This document shows positions 34,461 through 44,707 of a stretch of DNA of 64,000 bases, piece by piece (positions within the stretch are counted from its first letter, which is position 1; every line of letters starts with the position of its first letter). The notes beneath the pieces were generated by a model that was not told the origin of the DNA, did not search any database, and saw nothing but the letters and a program-made list of their open reading frames with translations. Source of the DNA: Streptomyces vinaceus (GTDB taxonomy: Bacteria > Actinomycetota > Actinomycetes > Streptomycetales > Streptomycetaceae); the NCBI RefSeq assembly GCF_008704935.1, contig NZ_CP023692.1, positions 2,985,001-3,049,000 of the forward strand, given 5' to 3'. A program made the position numbers and the translations under genes.

Positions 34461-35087
34461 ATGCCGGATCGCCGCCAGCCCGACTCCTCCACCGACGACA
34501 ACCCCTTCGCGGCTCCCCCGGAAGGCCGGCCCGACCAGCCGTGGCAGCCGCGCGGCAACGGCGACGGCGGCGGCCCGGACGAGGACCCCGGATCCGGCCC
34601 CGGCGGGCCGGTGCGCTGGGACCCGACGGACCCGATCCAGCGGCGCGCCCGCTACGCGCTGCTGGCCGGCATGTGGGGCTTCTTCTTCGGGATCTTCGGG
34701 ATCCCCTCGGTGGGGCTGCTGCTCGGCGCCCTCGCCCTGTACTGGGGGATCAGCGGGCTGCGCGGGAAGCCCGCGCAGGAGGCCTCCTCGTCCGCGTCCG
34801 TCGACGCCCTGACGGGCCGCGCCCCGGCCCCCTCTTCCGCCCCCGCTCCCCAGGGGGGCCTGGCGGCGCTCGGGCCGGCGGCGCGTCCGCAGCGGACGGC
34901 GGCGATCGGCGGGCTGGTCACGGCCTCGCTGGCGATCCTGCTGGCGCTGAGCTCGTACGGCCTGCAGTTGGCGTACAAGGACTTCTACGTCTGCCGCGAG
35001 GACGCCCTGACCAAGTCGGCGGAGCTGCAGTGCAACGACCTGCTGCCGGACAACGTGCTGGGCAAGATCCTGAAGGTGCAGCAGTAG
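34461..35087 (+). CDS. Two-span membrane protein with disordered N-terminus
   Basis: This 208-residue protein starts with a Pro/Asp/Gly-rich segment. A short motif RARYALLAG leads into helix 1 (MWGFFFGIFGIPSVGLLLGA, then LALYWG). A Pro/Ala linker and helix 2 follow (IGGLVTASLAILLALSSYGL). The C-terminus has a cysteine pair (YVCREDALTKSAELQCND). It resembles DUF4190-type Streptomyces proteins. ATG 34461 follows GGGGAAG. Role unknown. Confidence 0.82.
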   Translation: MPDRRQPDSSTDDNPFAAPPEGRPDQPWQPRGNGDGGGPDEDPGSGPGGPVRWDPTDPIQRRARYALLAGMWGFFFGIFGIPSVGLLLGALALYWGISGLRGKPAQEASSSASVDALTGRAPAPSSAPAPQGGLAALGPAARPQRTAAIGGLVTASLAILLALSSYGLQLAYKDFYVCREDALTKSAELQCNDLLPDNVLGKILKVQQ

Positions 35088-35114
35088 GGACCCCGGGCTG
35101 CCGGATCCGGAGCC

Positions 35115-36794
35115 TCAGGCCCGGGGCCTGCGGGGCAGTACGCGGGCGCCGGCCACCGGGGGGACGAGGGGGCGGGGCGGGGCCTCGGCCGGCTTCGCCG
35201 GGACCGGAGCCGGCGTCAGGTCCAGGTGAAGGCCCGTCACGACGGTGAGACGGCGCGGTGGTTTGGGCGCGTCGGCGGGCTCCTGGGCGGCTGCCGGTTC
35301 CGCCGGGGGCGGGGTGGCCGGGGGCGGAGTGGCCGGGGGCGGGCCTTGGGGCGGGTCCTGGGGGGTCGGGTCCTGGGCGGTCGGGTCTTGGGGGGGCAGG
35401 TCCGGGACCAGGGTGCCCGCCGCCCGGCGCAGGGCCTCCCAGCGCAGTTCCCGTACGCCGCTGTCGTGCCATTCGTCGTCGGAGTCCGCGGCCGGGCCGT
35501 CCGACAGCCGGGCCGGCCGGGTCCTCCACGAGTGCACCGCCACGGCGACGGGCACCGCCGGGAGCAGGGTCCAGGCGAAGGCCGCCGCGCCGGCCGCCCA
35601 CCACACCGGGCCGAAGCTCGCCAGCCCCCGCGAGCCGAGCGGCCCCGAGGCGGCGGCCGCGAGCCCGGCCATCAGCAGCCCGCACACCAGGGCTCCCAGG
35701 GCCGCCGTCAGGGCGGTTTCCCTGTACCGGACTTCACGCGCCCGGCGTACGGCGAACCACCCGACTGCCAGCCCGGCCAGCACCGGCACCCCCGCGGTCG
35801 CACAGGTCAGCAGGGTCCCGGGCCCCTCCGGCGGCAGCGCCGCGAGCAGCGGGAACCTCGGCAGTGCGGGCGCCCCGGCGAAGCCGAGCGGGGTGGCGGT
35901 GGCTCCGGCGCCGAGGGCGAAGCCGGGGCCGAGGGCGTAGGCGGCGCCCCAGACCGCGGCGTTCGGGAGCAGCGCGACGGCGAGGAGCAGCACCGCGAAG
36001 CGGCCCGACCAGACCCCGGTCAGCGCCAGGAAGGACGCCTGGACCTCGGCGGCGTGCCAGGCGAGCGAGGCCCCGACGATCAGGGCGCCGCCGCCCAGCA
36101 GGACCAGCGCTCCGGCGGCTCCGGCGCGCAGGGCGAGGGGGTAGCGGGGACGGGCGGCGGCCCGGCGCACGGCCCCCGGAACCCAGTGCGGGAGCGGACC
36201 GACGGGACGCCCCTTGGCCGACCAGACCCCGCCGGCGGCGGCGAGCACGGCGACGAGCGGGACGTGCCAGGCGGCGCTGAGGGGGTCGGCGGGCATCGGG
36301 CCGGCGGCCGCGTAGACGGTGGCCAGGGAGCCGACGGAGAGGTACCCGCAGGTCACGGCGGAGAAGACGGCGGAAGCCGGCAGCACCTCGTCCCTGCCGC
36401 CTTCCGCGTCCCCGCCGTCCTCGCCGCCGTCGCCGGAGGCGCTGCCGAGCCGCGCCGCGCGGCGCATGAGCAGGGCGGGCAGCGCGACGAGCAGCAGCGG
36501 GGTCACGCCGACGGGGGCCGGCACCCCGGAGAGGGTCTCGTACCGGACGAGCTCGGTCCCGTGGGCCAGCAGCCAGAGCCCGGCGGCCAGGTGCAGGGCG
36601 CCGCCCGGGCCGCTGTCGGGGTAGGGGGAACTGATCCAGAGCACGATGACGAGCACGGCGAGGAAGCCGAGCCCCAGCCCGGCGGCAACGGCCCCGCCCA
36701 GCACGCAGGCGGCGGCAGCCGGCGAACGGCGCCGCCCGGCGGCGGCCCGGGGGGCCGCTTGCAACGGGGTCTCGCGTTCGGTCACTTGGGTCAC
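35115..36794 (-). CDS. DUF6350 / PerM-like multi-span membrane protein
   Basis: This 559-residue protein has about nine to ten transmembrane helices, beginning with [33 protein letters not shown] and [20 protein letters not shown] follow. The last 120 residues form a hydrophilic Pro-rich tail (repeated TPPPAEP and PPQDPT). The gene downstream of purNH encoding such a protein is annotated in relatives as DUF6350 or a PerM-like division factor, from memory. GTG 36794 and GTG 36785 are both possible starts; the second has a GGGGT ribosome site. Confidence 0.75.
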   Translation of the reverse strand: MTQVTERETPLQAAPRAAAGRRRSPAAAACVLGGAVAAGLGLGFLAVLVIVLWISSPYPDSGPGGALHLAAGLWLLAHGTELVRYETLSGVPAPVGVTPLLLVALPALLMRRAARLGSASGDGGEDGGDAEGGRDEVLPASAVFSAVTCGYLSVGSLATVYAAAGPMPADPLSAAWHVPLVAVLAAAGGVWSAKGRPVGPLPHWVPGAVRRAAARPRYPLALRAGAAGALVLLGGGALIVGASLAWHAAEVQASFLALTGVWSGRFAVLLLAVALLPNAAVWGAAYALGPGFALGAGATATPLGFAGAPALPRFPLLAALPPEGPGTLLTCATAGVPVLAGLAVGWFAVRRAREVRYRETALTAALGALVCGLLMAGLAAAASGPLGSRGLASFGPVWWAAGAAAFAWTLLPAVPVAVAVHSWRTRPARLSDGPAADSDDEWHDSGVRELRWEALRRAAGTLVPDLPPQDPTAQDPTPQDPPQGPPPATPPPATPPPAEPAAAQEPADAPKPPRRLTVVTGLHLDLTPAPVPAKPAEAPPRPLVPPVAGARVLPRRPRA

Positions 36795-36917
36795 CCCGCC
36801 ATGGTGCCAACGACACGCGCTATGGGCGGGTAACAGGCGAATGTCCGTGGTGTCGCTCAATATACGTTTTATGTACTTTTCCGCCCAGGGCTGCCGGCAG
36901 GTCACGGGGAGTGTGGC

Positions 36918-38651
36918 ATGACAGAGAGCGTCGAGGAGCCGAGGCTCCCCTCGCCCAAGGAACGCCGCAGACTGCGCGAGGCGGCCGGCCTGTCGTACGA
37001 GGCCGTCGCGACGGCGGTGGGCGTCAGGGCCAACACGGTCCGCTCCTGGGAATCGGCCCGCACCAGCCCCCGGGGCCGAAAGCGCGCGGCGTACGCCGCG
37101 TTCCTCAGGTCCCTGGCTTCGGCACCGGCTGAGGCTGAGGCTGCGACTGCGGCTGCGGCTGAGCCGCCGCAGGCGACCGGCGCGGGCACACAGTCCGCGG
37201 CGGCGCAGTCCGCGGGCACACAGTCCGCGGCGGCCCAGACCGCGGGCGCGGAGTCCGCGGCGGCGCGGTCCGCGGGGCCGCCCAGTGCCCCCGACGTGCG
37301 GCGCGCCGTGGCGGCAGAGGGCTTCGCGGTGCGCGTGCCCGGGGTGATGCGGCCGTTCGGGATGAGCGGGCACGGGCCACGGACCCGGCCGCCGGTCCCG
37401 GCCGAGCGGGCGGTGAAGCCCCCCATCGCCACGCCCCGCCACGAGGCGCGGTTCACCGTCAGGGCCACCGCCAAGGCCATCGGCACCCCCGGACGCGGGA
37501 CTGCGGTACCGGACGCCGCCCCCGCGGATGCGCAGGCCCCGGCGCAGGCCCCGGCCTCTGCCCCGGCACAGCCCTCGGCGGAAGCCGGGGCCGCCGCCCC
37601 GGAGGCGTGCGAGCCGCCGCCGGCCGGGCCGCAGGGCGGCCACGGCCCCGCGCCCGGCGGGGGCGGAGCCCCCGGACCGGCCCCCACCGGAGCCACCACC
37701 TCCGGGACCGCGACCGCGATCGCCGAAGCCACCGCCCCCGCCAACGCCCCGGACCCGGACCCGGACCCGGCCGCCGTCCCCGAGGGGCCCGTCCCGGACC
37801 CGGCCGCGCCCTCCGCTGCGCAGGCTCCCCGGGGGGCGGGCGGACCCGGGGCCGTCTTCGACGCGCTGTACGAGTACGCCGCCCCGGCGCTGGCGCGACA
37901 GGTGTACCTGCTCACCGGGCGCCGCGGGCTCTCGCACGAGGCCGTCGAGCGGGCCTTCCAGCTCGCCTGGGCGCGGTGGCCCGAGGTGGCCTGCGACCCC
38001 GACCCCGTCGGCTGGGTGCGCGCGGCCGCGTACGAGTACGCCCTCTCCCCCTGGCACGGGTTCCGCCGCGCCCACAAGCACCCCGACAAGGCCCCCGCCG
38101 CCCCCGCCGACCGCGTCCTGATGGACGCCATGCTGGCGCTGCCGCCGGCGCACCGCCGTACCGTCCTGCTCTACGACGGCGTCGGCCTCGACCTCCCCGA
38201 CACCGCCGCCGAGACCGAGGCGACCACCCCCACCACCGGCAACCGCCTCCTGCACGCGCACGCCGCCCTCGCCGACCGCATCCCGGAGCTGGCCGCCGCG
38301 CCCCCCGAGAGGCAGTCGGCGGTGCTGCGCGAGCGGCTCGGCGCGGTCGTTCCGGCCGTTCCGCTGGAGCCCCGCCCCGCGGCCACCGTACGGATGGCCG
38401 CGGAGTACCGCGCGACGCGCTGGACCCGCGCGTTCCTCGGCCTGACGGCCGTGATCGCCGTCGCGACCGCCTACACCACCGTCACCGCGCCCCGCCAGTA
38501 CGAACCGCCCCTCGCGCCCGGCGCGAGCGTCTCCGGGGTCCCCCCGCTCGCCGGCCCCCAGCGGCTCACCGACGAGACCCGGCAGCTGCGCGAAAAGCTC
38601 CGCGCGCATCCCGCCCACCGGCCCGAGCGGATCGCGCCCAGCCTCGAATAG
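36918..38651 (+). CDS. Hybrid protein: HTH domain, low-complexity linker, sigma-like region, membrane anchor
   Basis: This 577-residue protein combines several parts. Residues 14-66 form a Cro/XRE-like helix-turn-helix ([20 protein letters not shown], then [15 protein letters not shown]). A long Ala/Pro/Gln-rich linker with [16 protein letters not shown] repeats runs to about 310. Residues 323-375 resemble ECF sigma region 2 ([20 protein letters not shown]). Residues 399-457 resemble region 4 ([20 protein letters not shown]) with a degenerate recognition helix. A transmembrane helix lies near 501-520 ([19 protein letters not shown]). ATG 36918. An AT-rich stretch at 36857-36881 upstream is a likely promoter. 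Role unknown. Confidence 0.75.
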   Translation: MTESVEEPRLPSPKERRRLREAAGLSYEAVATAVGVRANTVRSWESARTSPRGRKRAAYAAFLRSLASAPAEAEAATAAAAEPPQATGAGTQSAAAQSAGTQSAAAQTAGAESAAARSAGPPSAPDVRRAVAAEGFAVRVPGVMRPFGMSGHGPRTRPPVPAERAVKPPIATPRHEARFTVRATAKAIGTPGRGTAVPDAAPADAQAPAQAPASAPAQPSAEAGAAAPEACEPPPAGPQGGHGPAPGGGGAPGPAPTGATTSGTATAIAEATAPANAPDPDPDPAAVPEGPVPDPAAPSAAQAPRGAGGPGAVFDALYEYAAPALARQVYLLTGRRGLSHEAVERAFQLAWARWPEVACDPDPVGWVRAAAYEYALSPWHGFRRAHKHPDKAPAAPADRVLMDAMLALPPAHRRTVLLYDGVGLDLPDTAAETEATTPTTGNRLLHAHAALADRIPELAAAPPERQSAVLRERLGAVVPAVPLEPRPAATVRMAAEYRATRWTRAFLGLTAVIAVATAYTTVTAPRQYEPPLAPGASVSGVPPLAGPQRLTDETRQLREKLRAHPAHRPERIAPSLE

Positions 38652-38678
38652 CCGAGCGGCCGAGCGGACCGCGGAAAA

Positions 38679-38723
38679 ACGGGCGTGGCCCGCACCCCAC
38701 TGGGGGGTGCGGGCCACGCCCGT
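38679..38723 (-). terminator. Terminator of sucC-sucD
   Basis: A perfect 20-bp stem (38679-38698 with 38704-38723) is followed on the minus strand by TTTTT, 18 bases after the sucD stop. It also lies just past the convergent HTH gene and may serve both. Confidence 0.88.
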
Positions 38724-38740
38724 GCAAACAGCGGCAAGCG

Positions 38741-39631
38741 TTACTTCGCGGCGTTCAGGATCTCGCGCGCGAGCTTGGCCGTCTCGGTCGGCGTCTTGCC
38801 GACCTTGACGCCGGCGGCCTCAAGGGCCTCCTTCTTGGCCTGCGCGGTGCCGGAGGAGCCGGAGACGATGGCGCCGGCGTGGCCCATGGTCTTGCCCTCG
38901 GGGGCGGTGAAGCCCGCGACGTAGCCGACGACCGGCTTGGTGACGTTCTTCGCGATGAAGTCCGCCGCACGCTCCTCGGCGTCGCCGCCGATCTCGCCGA
39001 TCATGACGATCAGCTCGGTCTCCGGGTCGGCCTCGAAGGCCTCCAGGGCGTCGATGTGCGTGGTGCCGATGACCGGGTCGCCACCGATGCCGACGGCGGA
39101 GGTGAAGCCGATGTCGCGCAGCTCGTACATCATCTGGTAGGTCAGCGTGCCGGACTTCGACACGAGACCGATCTTGCCGGGCTTGGTGATGTCGCCCGGG
39201 ATGATGCCGGCGTTGGACTGGCCGGGGGTGATCAGACCCGGGCAGTTCGGGCCGATGATGCGGGTCTTGTTGCCCTTGGCGGTCGCGTACGCCCAGAAGG
39301 CGGCGGAGTCGTGCACCGCGATGCCCTCGGTGATGACGACGGCCAGCGGGATCTCGGCGTCGATCGCCTCGACCACGGCGGCCTTGGCGAAGGCCGGCGG
39401 GACGAAGAGGACGGAGACGTTGGCGCCCGTCTCCTTCATCGCCTCGGCGACGGAGCCGAAGACCGGGACCTCGGTGCCGTCGAAGTCGACGGTGGTGCCG
39501 GCCTTGCGCGGGTTCACGCCGCCGACGATGTTGGTGCCGTCAGCCAGCATCAGCTTGGTGTGCTTCATGCCCGTGGCACCGGTCATGCCCTGGACGATGA
39601 CCTTGCTGTCCTTGTTGAGGAAGATAGCCAT
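38741..39631 (-). CDS. sucD: Succinyl-CoA synthetase alpha subunit
   Basis: This 296-residue subunit makes succinate and ATP or GTP from succinyl-CoA together with SucC. It has the CoA-binding start [48 protein letters not shown] and the phosphorylated histidine in [16 protein letters not shown] 39631 lies 21 bases after sucC. Confidence 0.97.
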   Translation of the reverse strand: MAIFLNKDSKVIVQGMTGATGMKHTKLMLADGTNIVGGVNPRKAGTTVDFDGTEVPVFGSVAEAMKETGANVSVLFVPPAFAKAAVVEAIDAEIPLAVVITEGIAVHDSAAFWAYATAKGNKTRIIGPNCPGLITPGQSNAGIIPGDITKPGKIGLVSKSGTLTYQMMYELRDIGFTSAVGIGGDPVIGTTHIDALEAFEADPETELIVMIGEIGGDAEERAADFIAKNVTKPVVGYVAGFTAPEGKTMGHAGAIVSGSSGTAQAKKEALEAAGVKVGKTPTETAKLAREILNAAK

Positions 39632-39652
39632 GTGAGTCTGTGACCTCTGCCC

Positions 39653-40831
39653 TTACTTCGCAGCCGCGAGCTCGGCGGCCTTGTCGGCCGCGCCGTCCAT
39701 GGTGTCCACGCGCTGGACCAGCGGGTGGTTGGCGTCCGAGAGGATCTTGCGACCCAGCTCGGCGTTGTTGCCGTCGAGGCGGACGACGAGCGGCTTGGTG
39801 ACCGCCTCGCCCTTCTCCTCCAGCAGGGCCAGCGCCTGGACGATGCCGTTGGCGACCTCGTCGCAGGCGGTGATGCCACCGAAGACGTTGACGAAGACGG
39901 ACTTGACGTCCGGGTCGCCGAGGATGATCTCAAGACCGTTGGCCATGACGGCGGCGGAGGCGCCACCGCCGATGTCCAGGAAGTTGGCGGGCTTGACGCC
40001 GCCGTGGTTCTCACCGGCGTACGCGACGACGTCGAGGGTGCTCATGACGAGACCCGCGCCGTTGCCGATGATGCCGACCTCACCGTCGAGCTTGACGTAG
40101 TTGAGGTTCTTCGCCTTGGCGGCGGCCTCAAGCGGGTTCGCGGCCGCGTGGTCCACGAACTCCTCGTGGCCCGGCTGGCGGAACTCGGCGTTCTCGTCGA
40201 GCGAGACCTTGCCGTCGAGGGCGATGACGTCGCCGGAGGCGACCTTCGCGAGCGGGTTGACCTCGACGAGGAGCGCGTCCTCGGCGATGAAGGTGTCCCA
40301 CAGGGTCACGAGGACCTCGGCGACCTTCTCGGCGACCTCGGCCGGGAACTGCGCGAGCTCCACGATCTCGCGGGCCTTCTCGATGGTCACGCCCTCGTTG
40401 GCGTTCACCGGGACCTTGGCGAGCTTCTCCGGGGTCTCCTCGGCGACCTGCTCGATGTCCATGCCGCCCGCGACCGAGGCCATGGCCAGGAAGGTGCGGT
40501 TGGTGCGGTCCAGCAGGTACGAGACGTAGTACTCCTCAAGGATCTCGGGAGCGGTCTCGGCGATCATCACCTTGTGGACCGTGTGGCCCTTGATGTCCAT
40601 GCCCAGGATGTCCGTCGCGCGGGCGACGGCCTCGTCCGGGGTGGCGGCGAGCTTGACGCCGCCGGCCTTGCCGCGGCCACCGACCTTCACCTGCGCCTTG
40701 ACGACCGACTTGCCGCCCAGCCGCTCGGTGGCCTCGCGAGCCGCCTCAGGCGTGTCGATGACTTCACCGGCCAGCACCGGTACACCGTGCTTGGCGAAGA
40801 GGTCCCTCGCCTGGTACTCGAACAGGTCCAC
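39653..40831 (-). CDS. sucC: Succinyl-CoA synthetase beta subunit
   Basis: This 392-residue nucleotide-binding subunit has an ATP-grasp domain. It begins [20 protein letters not shown], has [40 protein letters not shown] and [20 protein letters not shown], and ends with [22 protein letters not shown] 40831 is chosen because homology starts exactly there. It forms the sucCD operon with sucD. Confidence 0.97.
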   Translation of the reverse strand: MDLFEYQARDLFAKHGVPVLAGEVIDTPEAAREATERLGGKSVVKAQVKVGGRGKAGGVKLAATPDEAVARATDILGMDIKGHTVHKVMIAETAPEILEEYYVSYLLDRTNRTFLAMASVAGGMDIEQVAEETPEKLAKVPVNANEGVTIEKAREIVELAQFPAEVAEKVAEVLVTLWDTFIAEDALLVEVNPLAKVASGDVIALDGKVSLDENAEFRQPGHEEFVDHAAANPLEAAAKAKNLNYVKLDGEVGIIGNGAGLVMSTLDVVAYAGENHGGVKPANFLDIGGGASAAVMANGLEIILGDPDVKSVFVNVFGGITACDEVANGIVQALALLEEKGEAVTKPLVVRLDGNNAELGRKILSDANHPLVQRVDTMDGAADKAAELAAAK

Positions 40832-41192
40832 GCGCGTCCGTCCCTTGTCTTCAAAGATTCGCAGTGATTCGCGGTTGTCTGCGTGGGCGTGCCGCGGAGG
40901 GCAACGTGACGGCGCTGTCACTAGGGAGGCGCACACGGTGACCGTGGACGCGGCATGTCCGTCCCGCAGGTTATCCCCGTGGGACGTGGGTCCCTAAATC
41001 GCAGATCACACCTGAGCGGTGATACCTGTCACAGATCCCCTCACGGTTGAGCTGGATATTCGTGCGATCCGCCAGGCCCGGCGGCGGGCTGCGGGGAGCG
41101 ATCGCGGGCCCGCCGCGGGAGGGATCGCGCCCCCTCCCCGGCGCGGTGCGCGGGACGCGGCGGGAGGAGGTCGCGGGTCGGCCGGCGGGCGC
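40832..41192. other. Intergenic region upstream of sucC
   Basis: This 361-bp region has no supported gene. Near the end of the vWA gene it has two short hairpins, CGGCGGGC (41083-41090) with GCCCGCCG (41109-41116), and GGGAGGG (41118-41124) with CCCTCCC (41133-41139). They may end the minus-strand vWA operon. The lower-G+C part at about 40960-41060 should hold the sucC promoter; no consensus is convincing. Confidence 0.5.
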
Positions 41193-42443
41193 TCAGGGGA
41201 GGGGCAGGGGACGCTTCTCCAGGGCCGCGGCCATCACCTCCGGGAACAGGTCGGGGGTGCAGGCGAAGGCCGGGACCCCAAGCGCCGCAAGGGCTGTGGC
41301 GTGCTCGCGGTCGTAGGCGGGGGCTCCCTCGTCGGACAGGGCGAGCAGGGCGACGAACTCGGTGCCGGATGCCTTCATCGCCGCGACGCGGCCCAGCATC
41401 TCGTCGCGTATGCCGCCCTCGTAGAGATCACTGATGAGGACGACGACCGTGTCGGCGGGACGGGTGATCTTGGACTGGCAGTAGGCGAGGGCGCGGTTGA
41501 TGTCGGTGCCGCCACCGAGCTGCGTACCGAAGAGAACGTCCACCGGATCCGTCAGCTGATCTGTCAGGTCCACGACGGCGGTGTCGAAGACGACGAGCCG
41601 GGTCGCGATCGTCCGCATGGAGGCGAGCACCGCGCCGAAGACGGAGGCGTGGACGACGGAGGCCGCCATCGAGCCGGACTGGTCGACGCAGAGGATCACC
41701 TCCTTCTTCACCGCCTGCGCGGCGCGCCCGTATCCGACGAGCCGTTCGGGAACTACGGTGCGCTGCTCCGGAAGGTAGTTCTTCAGATTCGCCCGGATGG
41801 TCCGGTTCCAGTCGATGTCCGCGTGGCGGGGGCGGCTGGTGCGGGCGGAGCGGTCGAGGGCGCCGGTGAGGGTGGCCCGGGTGCGGGACGCGAGCCGTGC
41901 CTCCAGCCGCTCGACCACCGTGCGGACGACGGCGCGGGCCGTTTCGCGGGTGGTCTCGGGCATGGCCTTGTGGAGGGAGAGGAGGGTCCCGACGAGGTGG
42001 ACGTCGGGCTCCACGGCCTCCAGCATCTCCGGCTCCAGGAGGAGGGAGGCGAGGCCGAGCCGCTCGATGGCGTCCCGCTGCATGATCTGGACGACGGAGC
42101 CGGGGAAGTACGTACGGATGTCCCCGAGCCAGCGGGCCACGTGTGGCGCGGAGCCGCCGAGCCCCGCACTCCGCTCCCCGCCCTTCGGCTCCCTCCCGCT
42201 CCTCCCGTTCCCCCCGTCCCTCCCGTAGAGCGCCGAGAGCGCGGCGTCCATCGCGGCGTCCCGCCCGGTCAGGGCGCGGCCGGTCCCGTCCTCCTCCCCG
42301 CCGAGCACCATCCGCCACCTGCGCAGCCGCTCCTGCGCGAGGGCGTCGCCCGCCGCCGCGTTCCCCGTACCCGTCATCTCCCCGTCCCTTTCCCCTGTTC
42401 GGTCCTTCCCCGGCCGGCCGCTCCGGTCCCCCGCGGCCGTCAT
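41193..42443 (-). CDS. von Willebrand factor A domain protein (YehP-like)
   Basis: This 416-residue protein has a helical N-terminal region (HVARWLGDIRTYFPGSVVQI, then MQRDAIERLGLASLLLEPEM). The vWA domain begins near 245 with an intact MIDAS: DQSGS at 254-258, then the GGGTDINRAL threonine and the aspartate in LISDLYEGG. It should bind a divalent metal and a protein partner. It is the third gene of the moxR-DUF5682-vWA operon. ATG 42443 overlaps the preceding stop (ATGA); an ATG at 42377 is an alternative. E. coli YehP is the closest named analogue I recall. Confidence 0.88.
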   Translation of the reverse strand: MTAAGDRSGRPGKDRTGERDGEMTGTGNAAAGDALAQERLRRWRMVLGGEEDGTGRALTGRDAAMDAALSALYGRDGGNGRSGREPKGGERSAGLGGSAPHVARWLGDIRTYFPGSVVQIMQRDAIERLGLASLLLEPEMLEAVEPDVHLVGTLLSLHKAMPETTRETARAVVRTVVERLEARLASRTRATLTGALDRSARTSRPRHADIDWNRTIRANLKNYLPEQRTVVPERLVGYGRAAQAVKKEVILCVDQSGSMAASVVHASVFGAVLASMRTIATRLVVFDTAVVDLTDQLTDPVDVLFGTQLGGGTDINRALAYCQSKITRPADTVVVLISDLYEGGIRDEMLGRVAAMKASGTEFVALLALSDEGAPAYDREHATALAALGVPAFACTPDLFPEVMAAALEKRPLPLP

Positions 42444-44707
42444 GCCGGCGGGCCGGCGAGGAGGAGGCCGAGGACCGGCAGGACCGCGTCCGCGCGGGAC
42501 GGGTCCAGTGCGGGCGCGAAGCCCGCGGGAGCGCCCCCCAGGGCCGGCTTGGGCGAACGGCCCCGGCGCACCAGCTCGCCCAGGCTCCGCCTGACGCCCG
42601 GCTCGTAGGCACCGAACGTCCGGCGCAGCAGCGGCAGTACGTCCGTGAAGGCGCTCTCCGGGACCCCGGTCAGCCAGGTGTCGATCAGTCCCAGGAGCCG
42701 CTCGTCGTGCACCAGGAGCGTGCCGTCCTGCGCGAAGCCCTCGATCCAGCCCGCCGCGTCGGGCGGCGCCGCCGCCGGGGACAGGGCCAGACCCATCAGC
42801 CGTGCCGTCTCCTCGGCCGCCAGGCGTCCCTCGTCCAGCAGCAGCCGGGCCGCCCGGCCCCGGATCAGCCCCGGCACCCGGTCCCGGCCCGCCAGCGCCC
42901 CCAGCACCGCGGACCAGCGCTCCCGCAGCCCCTCCTCGTCCAGGAGTCCGATCGCCCCGTGCACGGCGTCCACATGCCCGCGCAGCTCCGCCGCCGCCTG
43001 CGCGTCCAGGCCCGCCGCGCACGCCGGCGGCAGCGCCACGCAGATCCGCTCCGCGAGCCCGCCCGCGACCGTGGCCAGCGCGGACGCGTCCGTCCCGCGT
43101 ACGTCCCCGTAGCGCAGCGAACGGGCCAGCGCGGGCAGGGCCTTGGCGAGCCGCCCCACATCGGTGTCCAGTGCCGCCCGGTCGGCGAGGGCCCGCAGTA
43201 CGGCGGGCAGGGCCTGCGGCAGCCCGGCCAGCAGGCACCGCTCGGCCAGCGCCGTCACCTCGCCGAGCTCCCGCGCCCCCGCCGCCTCCGCCTCGGCCTT
43301 CGCGGTGGCGGCCGCCACGACCGTCGTGCCCCAGATCCCGGCCTCGGCGACCCGCACCGACAGCTCCGGCTCCCAGCGCAGCCGCCACGTCTCGCGGAAG
43401 GTCCCCGTACTCCCCCGCGAGGCGGCCGGGGTGCCCCAGCCGATGCCGAGCAGCCGCAGCCGGTGCAGCAGCAGCGACTTCGCCGCGTCCGTGTCCTTGC
43501 GCAGGTCGAGCTCCAGCTCTCGCTGCCGGGCCTCGGCCTTCAGCCGCAGCGAGCGCTGCTGCCGGGTCAGGTCCCGCTGCAGGGGCACCACGGGCGCCCC
43601 GTCGGGGACTTCGCCGAGCACGTCGCCGATGACGAGGCGGTCCTCGACCAGCGCGAGCGGTACGTCGGAGCCGTCGCACATCACGGCCCTGACCGCCTCC
43701 AGGGTCTCCGTCAGCCCGGCCAGCGGTCTGCCCCGCATCGCGGCCAGCGTCCCGGCCAGCCGGACCGCCTCGATGACGTGCGCCGAGGAGACCTGCCGGT
43801 CCTCCTCCCGGAGCAGCCCGGCGACCTTGGTCAGCCACCGCTCCACCGGCCGGTCCCGCGCCGCGAACAGATGCGCGTACCAGCCGGGCGAGGAGATGCC
43901 CGCTCCGTACCCGCCGGCCCGGGCGAGCCGGCGGTGGGTCCAGGGGACCCAGGCCGTCTCCACCTTGGTCCTGGGCAGCCCGGTCAGCAGCGCCTTGTCC
44001 GCGGCGGCCGTGGTCCGCGCGCCCAGCGCCGGTACGTGCCAGGCCCCGCACACCACGGCGCAGCCGTCGCCGAACTCCCGGCGGGCGGCCCGCATCCGCT
44101 GCCGCATGTACGCCTCGCGCACCCCGTCCCGGGCGTGGCCGCCGTCCCCGTACGCCTCGCGCAGGGCCCCCATGGCCTCCGCGAGCGCCTCGAACGCGGC
44201 GAGCGGATCCGCCGCCCCGTCCCCGCGGTGCTCGACCACGTCCTCCCACCAGCGCTCGGGGTCGTCGTAGCCGGCGGTCTCGGCCAGCACCGCGAGAGGA
44301 TCCAGGCGTACGGAGCCGGCCTCCTCGGAGCCGGCCTCGTCGCGGTCGGCGCCGGACCGCGCCGCCAGCGTGTGCGCCGCCGGGAGGTCGATGAAGCGGA
44401 CCGGAACCGGCACCTCCTGCTCCTGGGCCCAGCGGATGGCGACCCACTCCGGCGAGAACGCGGCCAGCGGCCAGAACGCGGCCCGGCCCGGATCGTCGGC
44501 GGCGTGCGCGAGCAGGGCCACGGGCGGCCGCATCCCGGGATCGGCGGCCAGCGGCAGCAGCGCGTCCCCCTCCGGCGGGCCCTCGATCAGCACGGCCGCC
44601 GGGCGGGCCGCGTCCAGGGCGGCCCGCACGGCGCGGGCCGAGCCCGGGCCGTGGTGCCGTACACCCAGCAGCAGCGGCCCCCGCCGCGCGGCGGGCGGCG
44701 CGCTCAT
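42440..44707 (-). CDS. DUF5682 family protein (YehM-like)
   Basis: This 755-residue protein begins LLLGVRHHGPGSARAVRAAL, then AAVLIEGPPEGDALLPLAAD. The pattern recalls TraB/EreA/ChaN-like folds, and the His in the HHGPGS segment together with IEGP could form an active site. Further marks are CAVVCGAWHVPAL, SSPGWYAHLF, IEAVRLAGTLAAMRGRPLAG and IWGTTVVAAATAKAE. The C-terminal half is helical and probably for protein binding. Starts on both sides overlap stops (ATGA at 44707-44704 and at 42443-42440), showing tight coupling with MoxR and vWA. The reaction is unknown. Confidence 0.85.
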   Translation of the reverse strand: MSAPPAARRGPLLLGVRHHGPGSARAVRAALDAARPAAVLIEGPPEGDALLPLAADPGMRPPVALLAHAADDPGRAAFWPLAAFSPEWVAIRWAQEQEVPVPVRFIDLPAAHTLAARSGADRDEAGSEEAGSVRLDPLAVLAETAGYDDPERWWEDVVEHRGDGAADPLAAFEALAEAMGALREAYGDGGHARDGVREAYMRQRMRAARREFGDGCAVVCGAWHVPALGARTTAAADKALLTGLPRTKVETAWVPWTHRRLARAGGYGAGISSPGWYAHLFAARDRPVERWLTKVAGLLREEDRQVSSAHVIEAVRLAGTLAAMRGRPLAGLTETLEAVRAVMCDGSDVPLALVEDRLVIGDVLGEVPDGAPVVPLQRDLTRQQRSLRLKAEARQRELELDLRKDTDAAKSLLLHRLRLLGIGWGTPAASRGSTGTFRETWRLRWEPELSVRVAEAGIWGTTVVAAATAKAEAEAAGARELGEVTALAERCLLAGLPQALPAVLRALADRAALDTDVGRLAKALPALARSLRYGDVRGTDASALATVAGGLAERICVALPPACAAGLDAQAAAELRGHVDAVHGAIGLLDEEGLRERWSAVLGALAGRDRVPGLIRGRAARLLLDEGRLAAEETARLMGLALSPAAAPPDAAGWIEGFAQDGTLLVHDERLLGLIDTWLTGVPESAFTDVLPLLRRTFGAYEPGVRRSLGELVRRGRSPKPALGGAPAGFAPALDPSRADAVLPVLGLLLAGPPA

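Noticed and set aside
40980..41040. Inverted repeat around GGTATCACC and GGTGTGATC upstream of sucC
   Set aside because: Only 6 of 9 positions match; too weak to call an operator.
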